Source: Maribacter polysiphoniae (GTDB lineage Bacteria > Bacteroidota > Bacteroidia > Flavobacteriales > Flavobacteriaceae). Taken from it: DNA of 64,000 bases. The notes under the pieces were generated by a model. That model was not told the DNA's origin, did no database searches, and saw nothing but the letters and a program-made list of their open reading frames with translations. Each line of letters opens with the position of its first letter. Positions within the stretch are counted from its first letter, which is position 1. The stretch is taken from positions 222,899 through 286,898 of the forward strand of contig NZ_QGGQ01000006.1 of assembly GCF_003148665.1 (NCBI RefSeq), written 5' to 3'. This document shows, in pieces, positions 36,173 through 45,297 of this stretch. Position numbers and translations under genes: made by a program.

Positions 36173-37543
36173 TTGACACCATCCAATCCAACCTTTTCCA
36201 ATTTCGAATTAAAAGCATCCGATTTTGGTTCCGATTTTATTTGGGGCGTGTCTACAGCGGCCTACCAAATTGAGGGTGCCCACAACAGCGCCGATAAAGG
36301 CGAGTCTATTTGGGACCGATTTACACGAAACAAGAAAAACATTTATCAGGGACAAAATGGCCATATCACCTGTGACTTTTACAATCGGTACAAAGAAGAT
36401 ATTCTATTAATGAAGTCTATGAACATTCGGCATTTTCGATTTTCATTATCATGGTCAAGATTGATACCGGAAGGTCAAGGCAAATTAAGCATCGATGGAA
36501 TTGATTTTTACAACCGTGTTATTGATATCTGCCTCGAATGTGGCATAACACCATGGATTACCCTTTACCATTGGGACCTTCCCCAAGCCTTGGAGGAAAA
36601 AGGAGGATGGACCAATAGGAACATCCTAAATTGGTTTGAGGCATATACACGCCAATGCGGACAACTTTTCGGAGATCGAGTTAAACATTGGATCGTATTG
36701 AACGAACCCATGGTCTTTACCGGGGCAGGATATTTTCTGGGTGTCCATGCACCCGGAAAAAAAGGTTTAAGAAATTTTTTACCAGCCGTTCACCACGCAA
36801 CTTTATGCCAAGCATTGGGTGGCAAAGTACTGCGTGACACTGTGGAAAAAGCCCTAATTGGCACAACCTTCTCATGCTCCCAAATTACGCCATACTCCCA
36901 AAAAGAAAAAGACGTAAAAGCCTCGAGAAAAGCAGATGCCCTATTGAATCGCTTGTTCATAGAACCTAGTTTGGGAATGGGGTATCCTGTCAAAGACTTG
37001 AAAGTACTACGCCGTATGGAAAAGCACCAAAAACCGGAGGATCAAAAAAACATGATTTTTGATTTTGACTTTATCGGAATTCAAAACTATACCCGAGAGG
37101 TCGTTAAACACAGTTTTACCGTACCCTATCTTAGGTCGAAAATCGTAAATGCCACGAAACGGAATGTTCCCACCACCTTGATGGATTGGGAAGTATATCC
37201 CAAAAGTATCCATGCCATGATTTCCCAATTCAACTCATACAAAGGGATAAAAAAATTGATCATTACAGAAAACGGTGCCGCGTTTGAAGATAACGTCCTT
37301 AACGGTGAAGTAGATGACCCTGAAAGACTTTCCTATTTGCAGGAATACATCAAGGAAGTGCATAGGGCAAAAGAAGAAGGCTTAGGCATAGCAGGGTATT
37401 TTGTATGGACATTTATCGATAATTTTGAATGGGCCGAAGGATTTTACCCAAGATTTGGTCTGGTTCATAACAACTTCAAGACCCAAAAAAGATTGATAAA
37501 AACTTCAGGCAAATGGTATTCAAGTTTTCTGAAAAATCATTGA
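36173..37543 (+). CDS. GH1 beta-glucosidase-like enzyme, TTG start
   Basis: 456 residues, full-length family 1 glycosidase. N-terminal signature FIWGVSTAAYQIEGA, acid/base Glu178 in VLNEPM, nucleophile Glu366 in ITENGAAF, and the aglycone/glycone region WTFIDNFEWAEGFYPRFGLV. The Glu-Trp pair at EWAEGF fits beta-glucosidase or beta-fucosidase-like specificity. No signal peptide, so cytosolic. No ATG precedes the signature, and the TTG at 36173 lies 2 bp after the glycosyltransferase stop, so a coupled TTG start is used. A glycosidase following a glycosyltransferase suggests turnover of the same glycoside. Confidence 0.9.
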   Translation: MTPSNPTFSNFELKASDFGSDFIWGVSTAAYQIEGAHNSADKGESIWDRFTRNKKNIYQGQNGHITCDFYNRYKEDILLMKSMNIRHFRFSLSWSRLIPEGQGKLSIDGIDFYNRVIDICLECGITPWITLYHWDLPQALEEKGGWTNRNILNWFEAYTRQCGQLFGDRVKHWIVLNEPMVFTGAGYFLGVHAPGKKGLRNFLPAVHHATLCQALGGKVLRDTVEKALIGTTFSCSQITPYSQKEKDVKASRKADALLNRLFIEPSLGMGYPVKDLKVLRRMEKHQKPEDQKNMIFDFDFIGIQNYTREVVKHSFTVPYLRSKIVNATKRNVPTTLMDWEVYPKSIHAMISQFNSYKGIKKLIITENGAAFEDNVLNGEVDDPERLSYLQEYIKEVHRAKEEGLGIAGYFVWTFIDNFEWAEGFYPRFGLVHNNFKTQKRLIKTSGKWYSSFLKNH

Positions 37544-38097
37544 ACAAAGATCCATCCTGATAAAAGGACATAAAAAAAGCCAATGTTGCCACCAGCTTTA
37601 ACTAAACTAACTCAAACAAAGAACGTCTCCTCCCAATAGAGGCCATGCAAAAATAGAGAAATACGAAAGCTTTTGTGTTAGGTCATTTTGAACCTTAGGT
37701 TAAGTTTAAAATTCTTTACCCGGAGCCCCCAATTGTTATCGTTTAAAAATGGATAGATATCCCCTACATTAAATAAAACAAAGCAACCCTAAGAGCCCAA
37801 CAGGGAATACGAACAGCAGAAGAAAAAGCAATATCGATTTTTACCCATAAAACCACATTTCATTTCACTATGTGAATGCCCTACAATGAATCCAAGCTTC
37901 ATTACCCTATAGGGGGGGTCAAATCACTTAACTATCCCATGACAAGTAAAACATACGCAACCAGACGGTTATGGATATATTAATAATTATAATGTTATAT
38001 TTAACACAGATATTATTCCAACACAATAAATCCCCCGATTGAAAAATGTTAACATTCTAAAAACAAAAAGGACTAACAATAAACAATCGTATCTAAC
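37544..38097. other. Intergenic region before the CHAT/sigma locus
   Basis: 554 bp, AT-rich, no ORF, RNA gene or clear terminator. A five-base inverted repeat AACCT-T-AGGTT occurs near 37692, also seen in the 32.7 kb spacer. The promoter of the lipoprotein gene at 38098 must be here but has no clean TAnnTTTG match. Confidence 0.45.
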
Positions 38098-38727
38098 ATG
38101 AAAAAAATGACCGTATTAACCCTATTCCTGACCGTTGCAACACTTGTATCCTGTAGCAACCATGAGACCACTGAAGATGACCTAACTTCTGTGAATTCCA
38201 AAACCTCAAAAGATCAAGCCGATGAACCTATATACGGCCATCAATTCTATTATGCGAGTGCGGAGATTGAGATCAATAGATTGAAACTTCAAAAAACAAA
38301 ACTTGTAGCTGAATTTGAAAACGGCAATAAAGGGGTGATGGAACAAATTGAAAACATTCAAAAGGAGATTGAAAAATTAAAAAGATTCAATGAATCATTG
38401 CTCTATATAAAAAGACCTCTTGGATCTAAAGGCCCAATGCCACCAAAACCATGTTTAGTAGATGATAGAAGTAATTGCATCCCCCAACAGAACCTATCTC
38501 CAAATACCGTAATCGTATTAGGTGAAGAATTGATGGTTGCCAATATTCTTGTAAAAAACAACAAGGAAGAATCGGTTGACACATCATTTAAGTCCATAGA
38601 AGACGAATATGGCCAAAGTGCCCTGCAGTTAAAAACAAGCTTGGAAGGAGAGGGCATAATGTACACCACATTAAAAACGAAGGTAGTTGGGGAAATTACT
38701 ATTCCCACCCCCGTAGTTGGCCTATAA
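38098..38727 (+). CDS. Lipoprotein with coiled coil, upstream of TPR-CHAT gene
   Basis: 209 residues with lipobox LVSC (signal MKKMTVLTLFLTVATLVSC). The mature chain has a charged coiled coil (AEIEINRLKLQKTKLVAEFENG; VMEQIENIQKEIEKLKRF), two cysteines in a Pro-rich loop (KPCLVDDRSNCIP), and a C-terminal beta region. No family recognised. A terminator hairpin lies between it and the CHAT gene, so read-through would be needed for cotranscription. Confidence 0.65.
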   Translation: MKKMTVLTLFLTVATLVSCSNHETTEDDLTSVNSKTSKDQADEPIYGHQFYYASAEIEINRLKLQKTKLVAEFENGNKGVMEQIENIQKEIEKLKRFNESLLYIKRPLGSKGPMPPKPCLVDDRSNCIPQQNLSPNTVIVLGEELMVANILVKNNKEESVDTSFKSIEDEYGQSALQLKTSLEGEGIMYTTLKTKVVGEITIPTPVVGL

Positions 38728-38750
38728 ATTACTTGAAATCTGTATATTTA

Positions 38751-38779
38751 AGCTCTCCATCAAAAGGAGGGCTTTTTTT
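38751..38779 (+). terminator. Terminator ending directly at the CHAT start codon
   Basis: AGCTCTCC (38751-38758) pairs with GGAGGGCT (38766-38773) with one G-U, loop ATCAAAA, then seven T (38773-38779). The ATG of the TPR-CHAT gene is the next base, so the hairpin also covers its leader. Confidence 0.75.
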
Positions 38780-41635
38780 ATGAAGTGTCTTGTTATACTC
38801 CTAATATGTACCTTTTCATGTCTTCAGTGCGCTACGGCACAAAACACGGAATTGGAACAGACCTATAATAAAGCATTTGATTTCCATTATGCCCATAAGG
38901 ATAGCGCTTACCATTATTACAATAAAACCATACGACTGGCCGATGGCCAGAATGAATTGGAATATATGCTAAGTGCATACATTTATTTAATGAATGCCAA
39001 CGGGCACTATTACGATTTAAAGAATTATCGCAAAAACTTAAAAAAAGAAGACAGTCTTTTACGTTATGACAAGCGTTTTAAAACCTTATCGAACATCGAT
39101 TATTATAAAGATTATCTACTTTTCGACAAAGGCAATTACCATTACAAAATAAAAGATTACACTACGGCTAAAGGGTATTTTCAAAAACTCTTTGCCAAGC
39201 TTAATGCAATACCCGAAGCCCAACGTAATCGTAATGATTTGGCCACCTTATCAAGCCTGTACAGCTTTCTTGGGGCTATCTATAAACATACGGGCAAATA
39301 TGAATTGGCGGAGTATAATTTTAAAAAAGACATTGCATTGGTATCCACCTACAAGGATAGTATGGATGATTGGAAGACTTCCTCAATGAACTCCAAAAAA
39401 TTACTATCCCAGGTGTATGAGGACAAAAAGGATTTTAAGGCAGCGAACCTATTGCTAACCGAAGCTTTATCCTACTATAAATCACAAATAAAAGACCCAA
39501 GCTTTAAGAACAGGATTCTCTCAACCTATATTCTCTTGGCCAAGAATTCTATCATACAAGGGAATTTCATCTCGGCCATTGCCACTTTGGACGAAAGTGC
39601 TTACCTCTATTTTGAAGACAACCCATTTTCAAGGGAGGTAGACTTAATTTATGGGGATGCCTATCTGGGTTTAAAGGATTACGACAAAGCTGCGACCTAT
39701 TATCATGCCGGATTATTGAAAATAAAAGCGTATCGCGAGAATCAAAAGCATCAAGATATGGCGATGGTTTATACAAGATTGGGTAAGGTGTCTTTAAGGC
39801 AACGGAAAATCGCAGAAGCTTTATCGTACTACCAAACGGCATTGATGCAATTAGAAAAAGATTTCAACAACCCGGATTTTGATTCAAATCCAAATCCGGA
39901 CAAGGTACTTTCAAAAACAATCTTGGTCACGGTCTTAAAAGAAAAACTCAATGCCCTCTATGAAAGTTATTCGATGACCAATGATATTGAATATTTAAAG
40001 ACGGCAAATAGCACTTCCAAAACCATTATAAAAACCTTGGATGTTTTACGACCGGAATTTGAAAGTAAATTAGACAAGGAATTTTTGGTTACCGAAACCT
40101 ATCCCACGATTCAAACAATGGTTCGCATTTCATACGAATTATACCAACAGAGCAAAGACAACAGCTATATTGATGATGCTTTTTATTTTATGGAAAAAAG
40201 CAAAAGCATTGCCCTACTGGAGGCGCATAGAAATTCGGAAGCAACCAAATACGGAAACATTCCCGATGGCATAATTAGTGAGGAGCAGATTTATCGGGCT
40301 AAAATATCCCATTTGGATGAAGAGATCTTCAACGCCAATCCGAACGATAAAGCCGCCTTGATCGACTCGTTGTTCCTAATCAAAAAAGAATACTATGAAT
40401 ACATCGCAAAAATAGAACATGACTACCCCAAATACCATGCTTTAAAGTATAACGCTGATGTCGTTTCCTCGCAAGAATTAAAAAATGAATTACATACAGA
40501 TCAATCGGTCTTTAGTTATTTGGTTACCGATAATTCGATATTCCTTACAGTACTAACCCATGAAAATGATGCTTTTTATAAGTTGCCATTTAATGAAACC
40601 CTAAAAAAAACAATTACCGATTATTACCGGCAGCTTTCAATGCCCAATATAGAGGACAGGACAAGTTATAGCATAAATAGTAAGCTTATCTATAAAGCGA
40701 TTATTGAGCCTGCATTGGACAACAATACGTTTACAGATATTGTAATCCTTGCCGATGATGTCCTAAACTATATTCCCTTTGATGTACTTCAGACAAATCC
40801 CCTGGAAGAGAAATCCTACTTACTTTTCAAGTATAGCATTAGTTATGCAAGTTCGGCGACCTTATACTTGGAACAAAACAAAACGAACGTAAAAAGCAGT
40901 AACAAGCTAATGATCTTTGCACCTAATTTCAACAAATCGGTCTCAGGGATAAAAGCGGATCAGGAAAGGTTTGATATGGGCCCATTAATCTATAACATTC
41001 AAGAAGCAAAAAATATTTCCGAGTATTTCAGGGGAACGATTTATGATGGGAATAGGGCGAGTATTGCAAATTTTCAAAAGGATATTGATGCCTATAATTT
41101 GATTCATTTTGCCACCCACGCATCCGCTAATGATGAATTTCCCGATTATTCTTATTTAGCATTTGAAGATACTGATGATACTTCCAATTTACTATATGTG
41201 AAAGACTTGTACAATTATCATATCGATGCCGATATGGTTACCTTGAGTGCATGTCAAACGGGTTTTGGAAAACTGCAAAAAGGTGAAGGTATGTTAAGTC
41301 TGGCAAGAGGTTTTAATTATGCGGGTGTACCTTCACTAGTTACCTCGTTATGGAAAATCAATGATCAGAGCACCTCAGAAATAATGAAATCCTTTTACGA
41401 GAACCTAAGTAACGGGTTAAATAAAAAGGAAGCCTTACGACAAGCAAAACTAAGGTACTTAAATTCAAATGATGATGCGCTTTTAAGACACCCGTACTAT
41501 TGGTCCGGTATTGTAATAACGGGTAATACGATGCCCTTAACCAGTACGGATTATTTATTGTGGGCAATCGTAGCCCTTATTGGCCTTTTACTTATCTGGT
41601 TGCTATACAAAAAGTCAATTAACCGCTTCAAGTAG
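38780..41635 (+). CDS. Exported TPR-CHAT protease candidate with C-terminal membrane anchor
   Basis: 951 residues from the ATG at 38780. Sec signal MKCLVILLICTFSCLQCATAQ. Residues about 25-470 are TPR-like helices (NYHYKIKDYTTAKGYF, DAYLGLKDYDKAATYYHAGL). Residues about 570-900 are a CHAT domain of the caspase/separase clan with the dyad His780 (FATHAS) and Cys825 (LSACQTGF), followed by the typical GEGMLSLARGFNYAGVPSLVTSLW. A single helix near the end (LLWAIVALIGLLLIWLL) and basic tail anchor it, placing TPR and protease in the periplasm. It converges with the anti-sigma gene, overlapping by 21 bp. Cleavage of the anti-sigma factor is inferred, not shown. Confidence 0.88.
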   Translation: MKCLVILLICTFSCLQCATAQNTELEQTYNKAFDFHYAHKDSAYHYYNKTIRLADGQNELEYMLSAYIYLMNANGHYYDLKNYRKNLKKEDSLLRYDKRFKTLSNIDYYKDYLLFDKGNYHYKIKDYTTAKGYFQKLFAKLNAIPEAQRNRNDLATLSSLYSFLGAIYKHTGKYELAEYNFKKDIALVSTYKDSMDDWKTSSMNSKKLLSQVYEDKKDFKAANLLLTEALSYYKSQIKDPSFKNRILSTYILLAKNSIIQGNFISAIATLDESAYLYFEDNPFSREVDLIYGDAYLGLKDYDKAATYYHAGLLKIKAYRENQKHQDMAMVYTRLGKVSLRQRKIAEALSYYQTALMQLEKDFNNPDFDSNPNPDKVLSKTILVTVLKEKLNALYESYSMTNDIEYLKTANSTSKTIIKTLDVLRPEFESKLDKEFLVTETYPTIQTMVRISYELYQQSKDNSYIDDAFYFMEKSKSIALLEAHRNSEATKYGNIPDGIISEEQIYRAKISHLDEEIFNANPNDKAALIDSLFLIKKEYYEYIAKIEHDYPKYHALKYNADVVSSQELKNELHTDQSVFSYLVTDNSIFLTVLTHENDAFYKLPFNETLKKTITDYYRQLSMPNIEDRTSYSINSKLIYKAIIEPALDNNTFTDIVILADDVLNYIPFDVLQTNPLEEKSYLLFKYSISYASSATLYLEQNKTNVKSSNKLMIFAPNFNKSVSGIKADQERFDMGPLIYNIQEAKNISEYFRGTIYDGNRASIANFQKDIDAYNLIHFATHASANDEFPDYSYLAFEDTDDTSNLLYVKDLYNYHIDADMVTLSACQTGFGKLQKGEGMLSLARGFNYAGVPSLVTSLWKINDQSTSEIMKSFYENLSNGLNKKEALRQAKLRYLNSNDDALLRHPYYWSGIVITGNTMPLTSTDYLLWAIVALIGLLLIWLLYKKSINRFK

Positions 41636-42343
41636 TTTTTTGGCTTCTGTAGATTTATATTTCCCATCAGCAATTACCTTTTCCAGTGTTTTTCTAGCAT
41701 TAGGCCTATCGTTCATTTTTAGATAAGCAAGGGCTAGATACCAGGTTGTTTTTTCCGTTAAGGTATCATTGGTCTTTAGATGTTCCAACAATAGCGGAAC
41801 TGCTTCATTGGCCTTTTTCAATTTTAGCAAGGCATTTGCCTTATAAAATAAATAATAAGGTTCTTTAGTGGTCGAATACAAATTTGAAAACAAGGATATC
41901 GCGGTATCATACTCTCCTCTTTCATAGGCGAGGAAAGCAAGGGTTTTCTCATCTTGATACCCATCACCCCTTTGCAGTGGTTGTACCACATTTCGGTAGG
42001 GTTCAAAATAGCTTGCAAAAAGATCGTCGGTAGAAACCTTTTGATCCATGGTTAAAAAATAGGTTAAACCCACAAATAGCAACACACTGGCCGCTGCCAA
42101 CCATTTTACATAGGAACGTCTCGTTATTGGCTTTTCAATTTTGGCTTTCGATTCCAATTCTGAAATCAAATCCCTAAAACGATCATCATCCTCCTTTCGG
42201 ATAGCCTTTTTCAAATTGGCCTGTAAGGTTAGTTCTTTCTGAAAATCAATGTCATTATGCAAGAGTTCATCCACCATCACCCTTTCTTCCGGTGAAAGTC
42301 TATTCTGTATATATTTTTCAATTAAATCTTCTTGCTTCGACAT
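41615..42343 (-). CDS. Membrane anti-sigma factor with periplasmic TPR repeats
   Basis: 242 residues. The cytosolic N-terminus (1-75) with IEKYIQNRLSPEERVMVDELL is like anti-sigma domains of Bacteroidota ECF systems. One transmembrane helix occupies about residues 81-97 (WLAAASVLLFVGLTYFL). The periplasmic part carries TPR units (FLAYERGEYDTAISLFSNLY; YLALAYLKMNDRPNARKTLEKV). It lies 3 bp after the sigma gene, so the two are coupled. The topology suits signal transfer from periplasm to sigma factor, with the neighbouring TPR-CHAT protein as a possible protease. Confidence 0.82.
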   Translation of the reverse strand: MSKQEDLIEKYIQNRLSPEERVMVDELLHNDIDFQKELTLQANLKKAIRKEDDDRFRDLISELESKAKIEKPITRRSYVKWLAAASVLLFVGLTYFLTMDQKVSTDDLFASYFEPYRNVVQPLQRGDGYQDEKTLAFLAYERGEYDTAISLFSNLYSTTKEPYYLFYKANALLKLKKANEAVPLLLEHLKTNDTLTEKTTWYLALAYLKMNDRPNARKTLEKVIADGKYKSTEAKKLLEAVN

Positions 42344-42346
42344 AGG

Positions 42347-42892
42347 CTATGATTTAATCATGTCTTTCAGGGTTTTTAGGCATCTGGATTTCTGACTTCT
42401 GACTACACTACCATCCGTATAATCCGTATGCTCCACAATTTCATCAATATTTAGTCCCCTAGAGTAGAACAAGGTTAACATCTCTTGGCATTTTTTTCCC
42501 AATCTTTTAAAAAAGGTCTGCAATAAAACCTGTTCATGGCTTAATTCCTCTTCCTCGATATCAGTAGCGATTAATTCAATTGTATCATGAATACCAGGGT
42601 TGTTAGGTTGATATTCGACGGTTTTCTTCTTTTCCTTCAACAAATCATAAATCATAAATTTTCCGATCCCAAAAAGGTATGTTTTCAAAGAGCTTTTCAC
42701 TGTCGCCAATTTACCGTTCAAAGCATGTTTTCGAAGCGCAATGAAGGCTTCCTGGTAAATATCACAAAGGTCGTCATGCGACAGGCCATACTTTTTCCCA
42801 AAATTCAAAAAAGCATCCCTATGGCCATTATAGAGTTTACCCACCTCTATTTGATTACCATGTACCAACGCTTTTATGTGATTTTCTTCCAT
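42347..42892 (-). CDS. ECF RNA polymerase sigma factor
   Basis: 181 residues with sigma region 2 (DAFLNFGKKYGLSHDDLCDIYQ, EAFIALRKH) and region 4 (CQEMLTLFYSRGLNIDEIVE, DYTDGSVVRSQKSRCLKTL), separated by an acidic linker (ATDIEEEEL). Single gene followed 3 bp later by the anti-sigma gene. It is divergent from the array of exported proteins beginning at 43006, which is a good candidate regulon (inference from position). Confidence 0.9.
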   Translation of the reverse strand: MEENHIKALVHGNQIEVGKLYNGHRDAFLNFGKKYGLSHDDLCDIYQEAFIALRKHALNGKLATVKSSLKTYLFGIGKFMIYDLLKEKKKTVEYQPNNPGIHDTIELIATDIEEEELSHEQVLLQTFFKRLGKKCQEMLTLFYSRGLNIDEIVEHTDYTDGSVVRSQKSRCLKTLKDMIKS

Positions 42893-43005
42893 CTACCTTT
42901 TAAGAACGCCAAGGGTGAATTTATAGCAAAGTTAATTTTTTAAAAGAGAAATGTTAACAATGCATTTTTTGACATGACTAAAGGTAAATGAAAAACATAA
43001 TAATC

Positions 43006-43815
43006 ATGAAAAAAATAGCGATCACGGTATTTTTCTTACTTGCATTTATAGGAAACGTACAACAGGCCGAAGCCCAATTCTTTAAAAAACTAAAAGAACG
43101 CGTAAAAGAAAAGACCGAATATGTGGTTGTGGAAAAAACATCGGACAAGGTTGCTGAAAAGGCATCAAACTCATTGGATAAGGCTTTTGAAATCAATCCT
43201 TTTTCAATGGGTAAGGGAAAAGTGGACCCCACCCTTGTTCCTGACTCCTATGACTTTAGTTGGAAATACTCCTTAAACATGAAGACCAAAGATGGGGACA
43301 TTGTATTTCACTACTTTCTTCAACCCGGGCAGCCTTACTTTGGTTTCACCACCCCACTAATGGAAAGTATGTTCACCGTGATGGACAACGGGCGAAAAAT
43401 TACGGTAATGTATATGCAATCCGAAAAAAGCCCGGCAATTATGGCGAATAGTATGCCTGATGACCTTGATATTGAAGAAGCGAACGATGAATCCGCAACC
43501 TTCGGTTATGAATCTTTACCTGATAAAGAAATCATGGGATATACCTGCACAGGGGTAAAAGCCACGAACGACCGCTATGAAATCAGTATGTATTTCACGG
43601 CAGATGCCCCCGTAAGTTTCAATGACATCTATAAAAACCAAAATAAAAACATGCCGGCCGGACTAGAAAACTATTTCGGTGAGGACGATTATGTACTGAT
43701 GTTGGAAATGCAAATGATCGATCATAAAAAGAAAAAAATGAGTGCGACCATGGAATGTATCGGTCTTGAAGAAGTTCAAAAAACCATAATCAAATCAGAT
43801 TATAATATCAGGTAA
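43006..43815 (+). CDS. Exported DUF4412-like protein
   Basis: 269 residues from ATG 43006 (an alternative ATG lies at 42988). Signal MKKIAITVFFLLAFIGNVQQ ending AEAQ. An amphipathic helix (FFKKLKERVKEKTEYVV) is followed by a beta-rich domain with SWKYSLNMKTKDGDIVFHYFL, and KEIMGYTCTGVKATNDRYEISMYFTAD, the typical DUF4412 pattern. Function unknown, periplasmic. First gene of the rightward array, 113 bp from the divergent sigma gene. Confidence 0.75.
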   Translation: MKKIAITVFFLLAFIGNVQQAEAQFFKKLKERVKEKTEYVVVEKTSDKVAEKASNSLDKAFEINPFSMGKGKVDPTLVPDSYDFSWKYSLNMKTKDGDIVFHYFLQPGQPYFGFTTPLMESMFTVMDNGRKITVMYMQSEKSPAIMANSMPDDLDIEEANDESATFGYESLPDKEIMGYTCTGVKATNDRYEISMYFTADAPVSFNDIYKNQNKNMPAGLENYFGEDDYVLMLEMQMIDHKKKKMSATMECIGLEEVQKTIIKSDYNIR

Positions 43816-43831
43816 CCAAAAACCAATTAAA

Positions 43832-44176
43832 ATGGAAACAACAGAAAACAATACAGCAGTAGTTAACGAAGGTAAGAACATTGCAATTATTGCTTACATC
43901 ACCATCATAGGACTTATCATCGCTTTTGTGATGAACAATGACAAAAAAGACCCCTTTGCCGCTTACCATATCAAACAATCATTGGGGTTGGCTCTTATAG
44001 GTCTCGCATTAGCGGCCATCGGTATGATCCCCATACTGGGTTGGATAATAAACATCCTAGGTCTCTTCGTACTCCTGTATATGTGGATTATCGGATTGAT
44101 GAACGCGATCAATGAAAAAGAAAGTGCAGTACCCTTCTTGGGGGAGAAATTTAAAATGTGGTTTAAAAATATTTAA
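43832..44176 (+). CDS. DUF4870 (Tic20-like) membrane protein
   Basis: 114 residues with three transmembrane helices, including LIIAFVMNNDKKDPFAAYHI, where the DPFAAYHIKQSLGL motif is the DUF4870 hallmark. Helices continue at LIGLALAAIGMIPILGWI and LGLFVLLYMWIIGLM. Function unknown. 16 bp after the DUF4412-like gene. Confidence 0.85.
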   Translation: METTENNTAVVNEGKNIAIIAYITIIGLIIAFVMNNDKKDPFAAYHIKQSLGLALIGLALAAIGMIPILGWIINILGLFVLLYMWIIGLMNAINEKESAVPFLGEKFKMWFKNI

Positions 44177-44189
44177 ACATATACGGATT

Positions 44190-45284
44190 ATGAACAAACG
44201 AATAAAACTAATTGCAGTGTTGCTTCTATTATCGTTCAGTTTTTCATGCAATAAAGATGATGATAGCCAACCTGAACCCATTGCTATAGAGGAACCACAA
44301 CCAGATCCGGTTGACCCAGTTGATCCTACGCCAACTCCCCAAACTACAGACTTGTATTTAGTAGGCTATGAAAGAGATGGCGACAAACCCTATGCACAAC
44401 TATGGAAAAATGGAGAGCAAACAGCCCTTCCCAATCCATCCGGAACTTCGCTTGCCTACGATGTATTCGTTGATGGTACCGATGTGTATGTAGCTGGGCA
44501 AGCAGAAACAAGTTATAATGATGCAGCCATCGTATGGAAAAATGGTGCTGGCAATAATCTCACCGATGGAACAAAAGATGCTAAAGCCAATTCAGTCTTT
44601 GTCTCCGAAGGTGATGTTTATGTGGTGGGATACGAACGATCTGAAGTAATCAATAGAGAGTCACATTACATTGCAAAATTATGGAAAAACGGAGTAGCTA
44701 CCCCTTTGACATCAGGAATAAATGATGCCAGTGCCTCCGATGTGTTTGTAGCTGGTTCAGATGTTTATGTAGTGGGTGAGGAATACATAGCGGAAACCTT
44801 TTCATTTCAAATGAAGGTATGGAAAAATGGGGTTGATCTAAATTACACGAACAGTTCAAAATGGAATAGACCTGTTTCAATTTTTGTCGATGGTACCGAT
44901 GTTTATGTAGCTGGATCTAGAAAAAATGACGGTGCTAGCATTGCTGTTCTCTGGAAAAATGGAATCCCTACCGATTTAACAAATGGTGAAACGCAAGGTA
45001 TGGCCATGGATGTTTTTGTAGATGGTTCCAATATCTATGTTGCAGGTATTAAAAGCGATGCGAATGACAATCAAATTGCCAAAATATGGAAAAATGGTGT
45101 TGCCACGGAACTCAATACAAATACGAGTGCTACGGCAAGTGCTGTTTGGGTATCAGGATCTGATGTGTATATAGGAGGTAATGAATTAAATGTTGCTAAA
45201 TATTGGAAAAATGGCACCCCCACTTCGTTAACCGATGGTCTTAACAATGCTTCGATTACTTCTGTTTTCGTAGCAACTAATTAA
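44190..45284 (+). CDS. Seven-bladed WKNG beta-propeller lipoprotein 1
   Basis: 364 residues from ATG 44190 (the longer frame overlaps the DUF4870 gene). Lipobox FSC followed by NKDDD, a Lys-Asp-Asp pattern like surface lipoprotein export signals in Bacteroidota. A Pro-rich linker (EEPQPDPVDPVDPTPTP) precedes seven repeats of about 45 residues with consensus D-V-Y-V-A-G-x(10-16)-WKNG-x(4)-LT-x-G-x(6)-SVFV-x-G. Seven repeats imply a closed seven-bladed propeller. Function unknown, possibly binding at the cell surface. First of three tandem paralogues. Confidence 0.85.
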   Translation: MNKRIKLIAVLLLLSFSFSCNKDDDSQPEPIAIEEPQPDPVDPVDPTPTPQTTDLYLVGYERDGDKPYAQLWKNGEQTALPNPSGTSLAYDVFVDGTDVYVAGQAETSYNDAAIVWKNGAGNNLTDGTKDAKANSVFVSEGDVYVVGYERSEVINRESHYIAKLWKNGVATPLTSGINDASASDVFVAGSDVYVVGEEYIAETFSFQMKVWKNGVDLNYTNSSKWNRPVSIFVDGTDVYVAGSRKNDGASIAVLWKNGIPTDLTNGETQGMAMDVFVDGSNIYVAGIKSDANDNQIAKIWKNGVATELNTNTSATASAVWVSGSDVYIGGNELNVAKYWKNGTPTSLTDGLNNASITSVFVATN

Positions 45285-45297
45285 ATAGCACTGTAAA

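Noticed and set aside
37685..37700. AACCTTAGGTT repeated in the spacers near 32687 and 37692
   Set aside because: Short 5-1-5 symmetry, two copies only, no consistent position to genes.
38780..42892. Calling this a type III-E CRISPR (Craspase) locus
   Set aside because: No CRISPR array, no gRAMP-like gene, and the CHAT protein is exported and membrane anchored; only the protease-sigma logic is similar.
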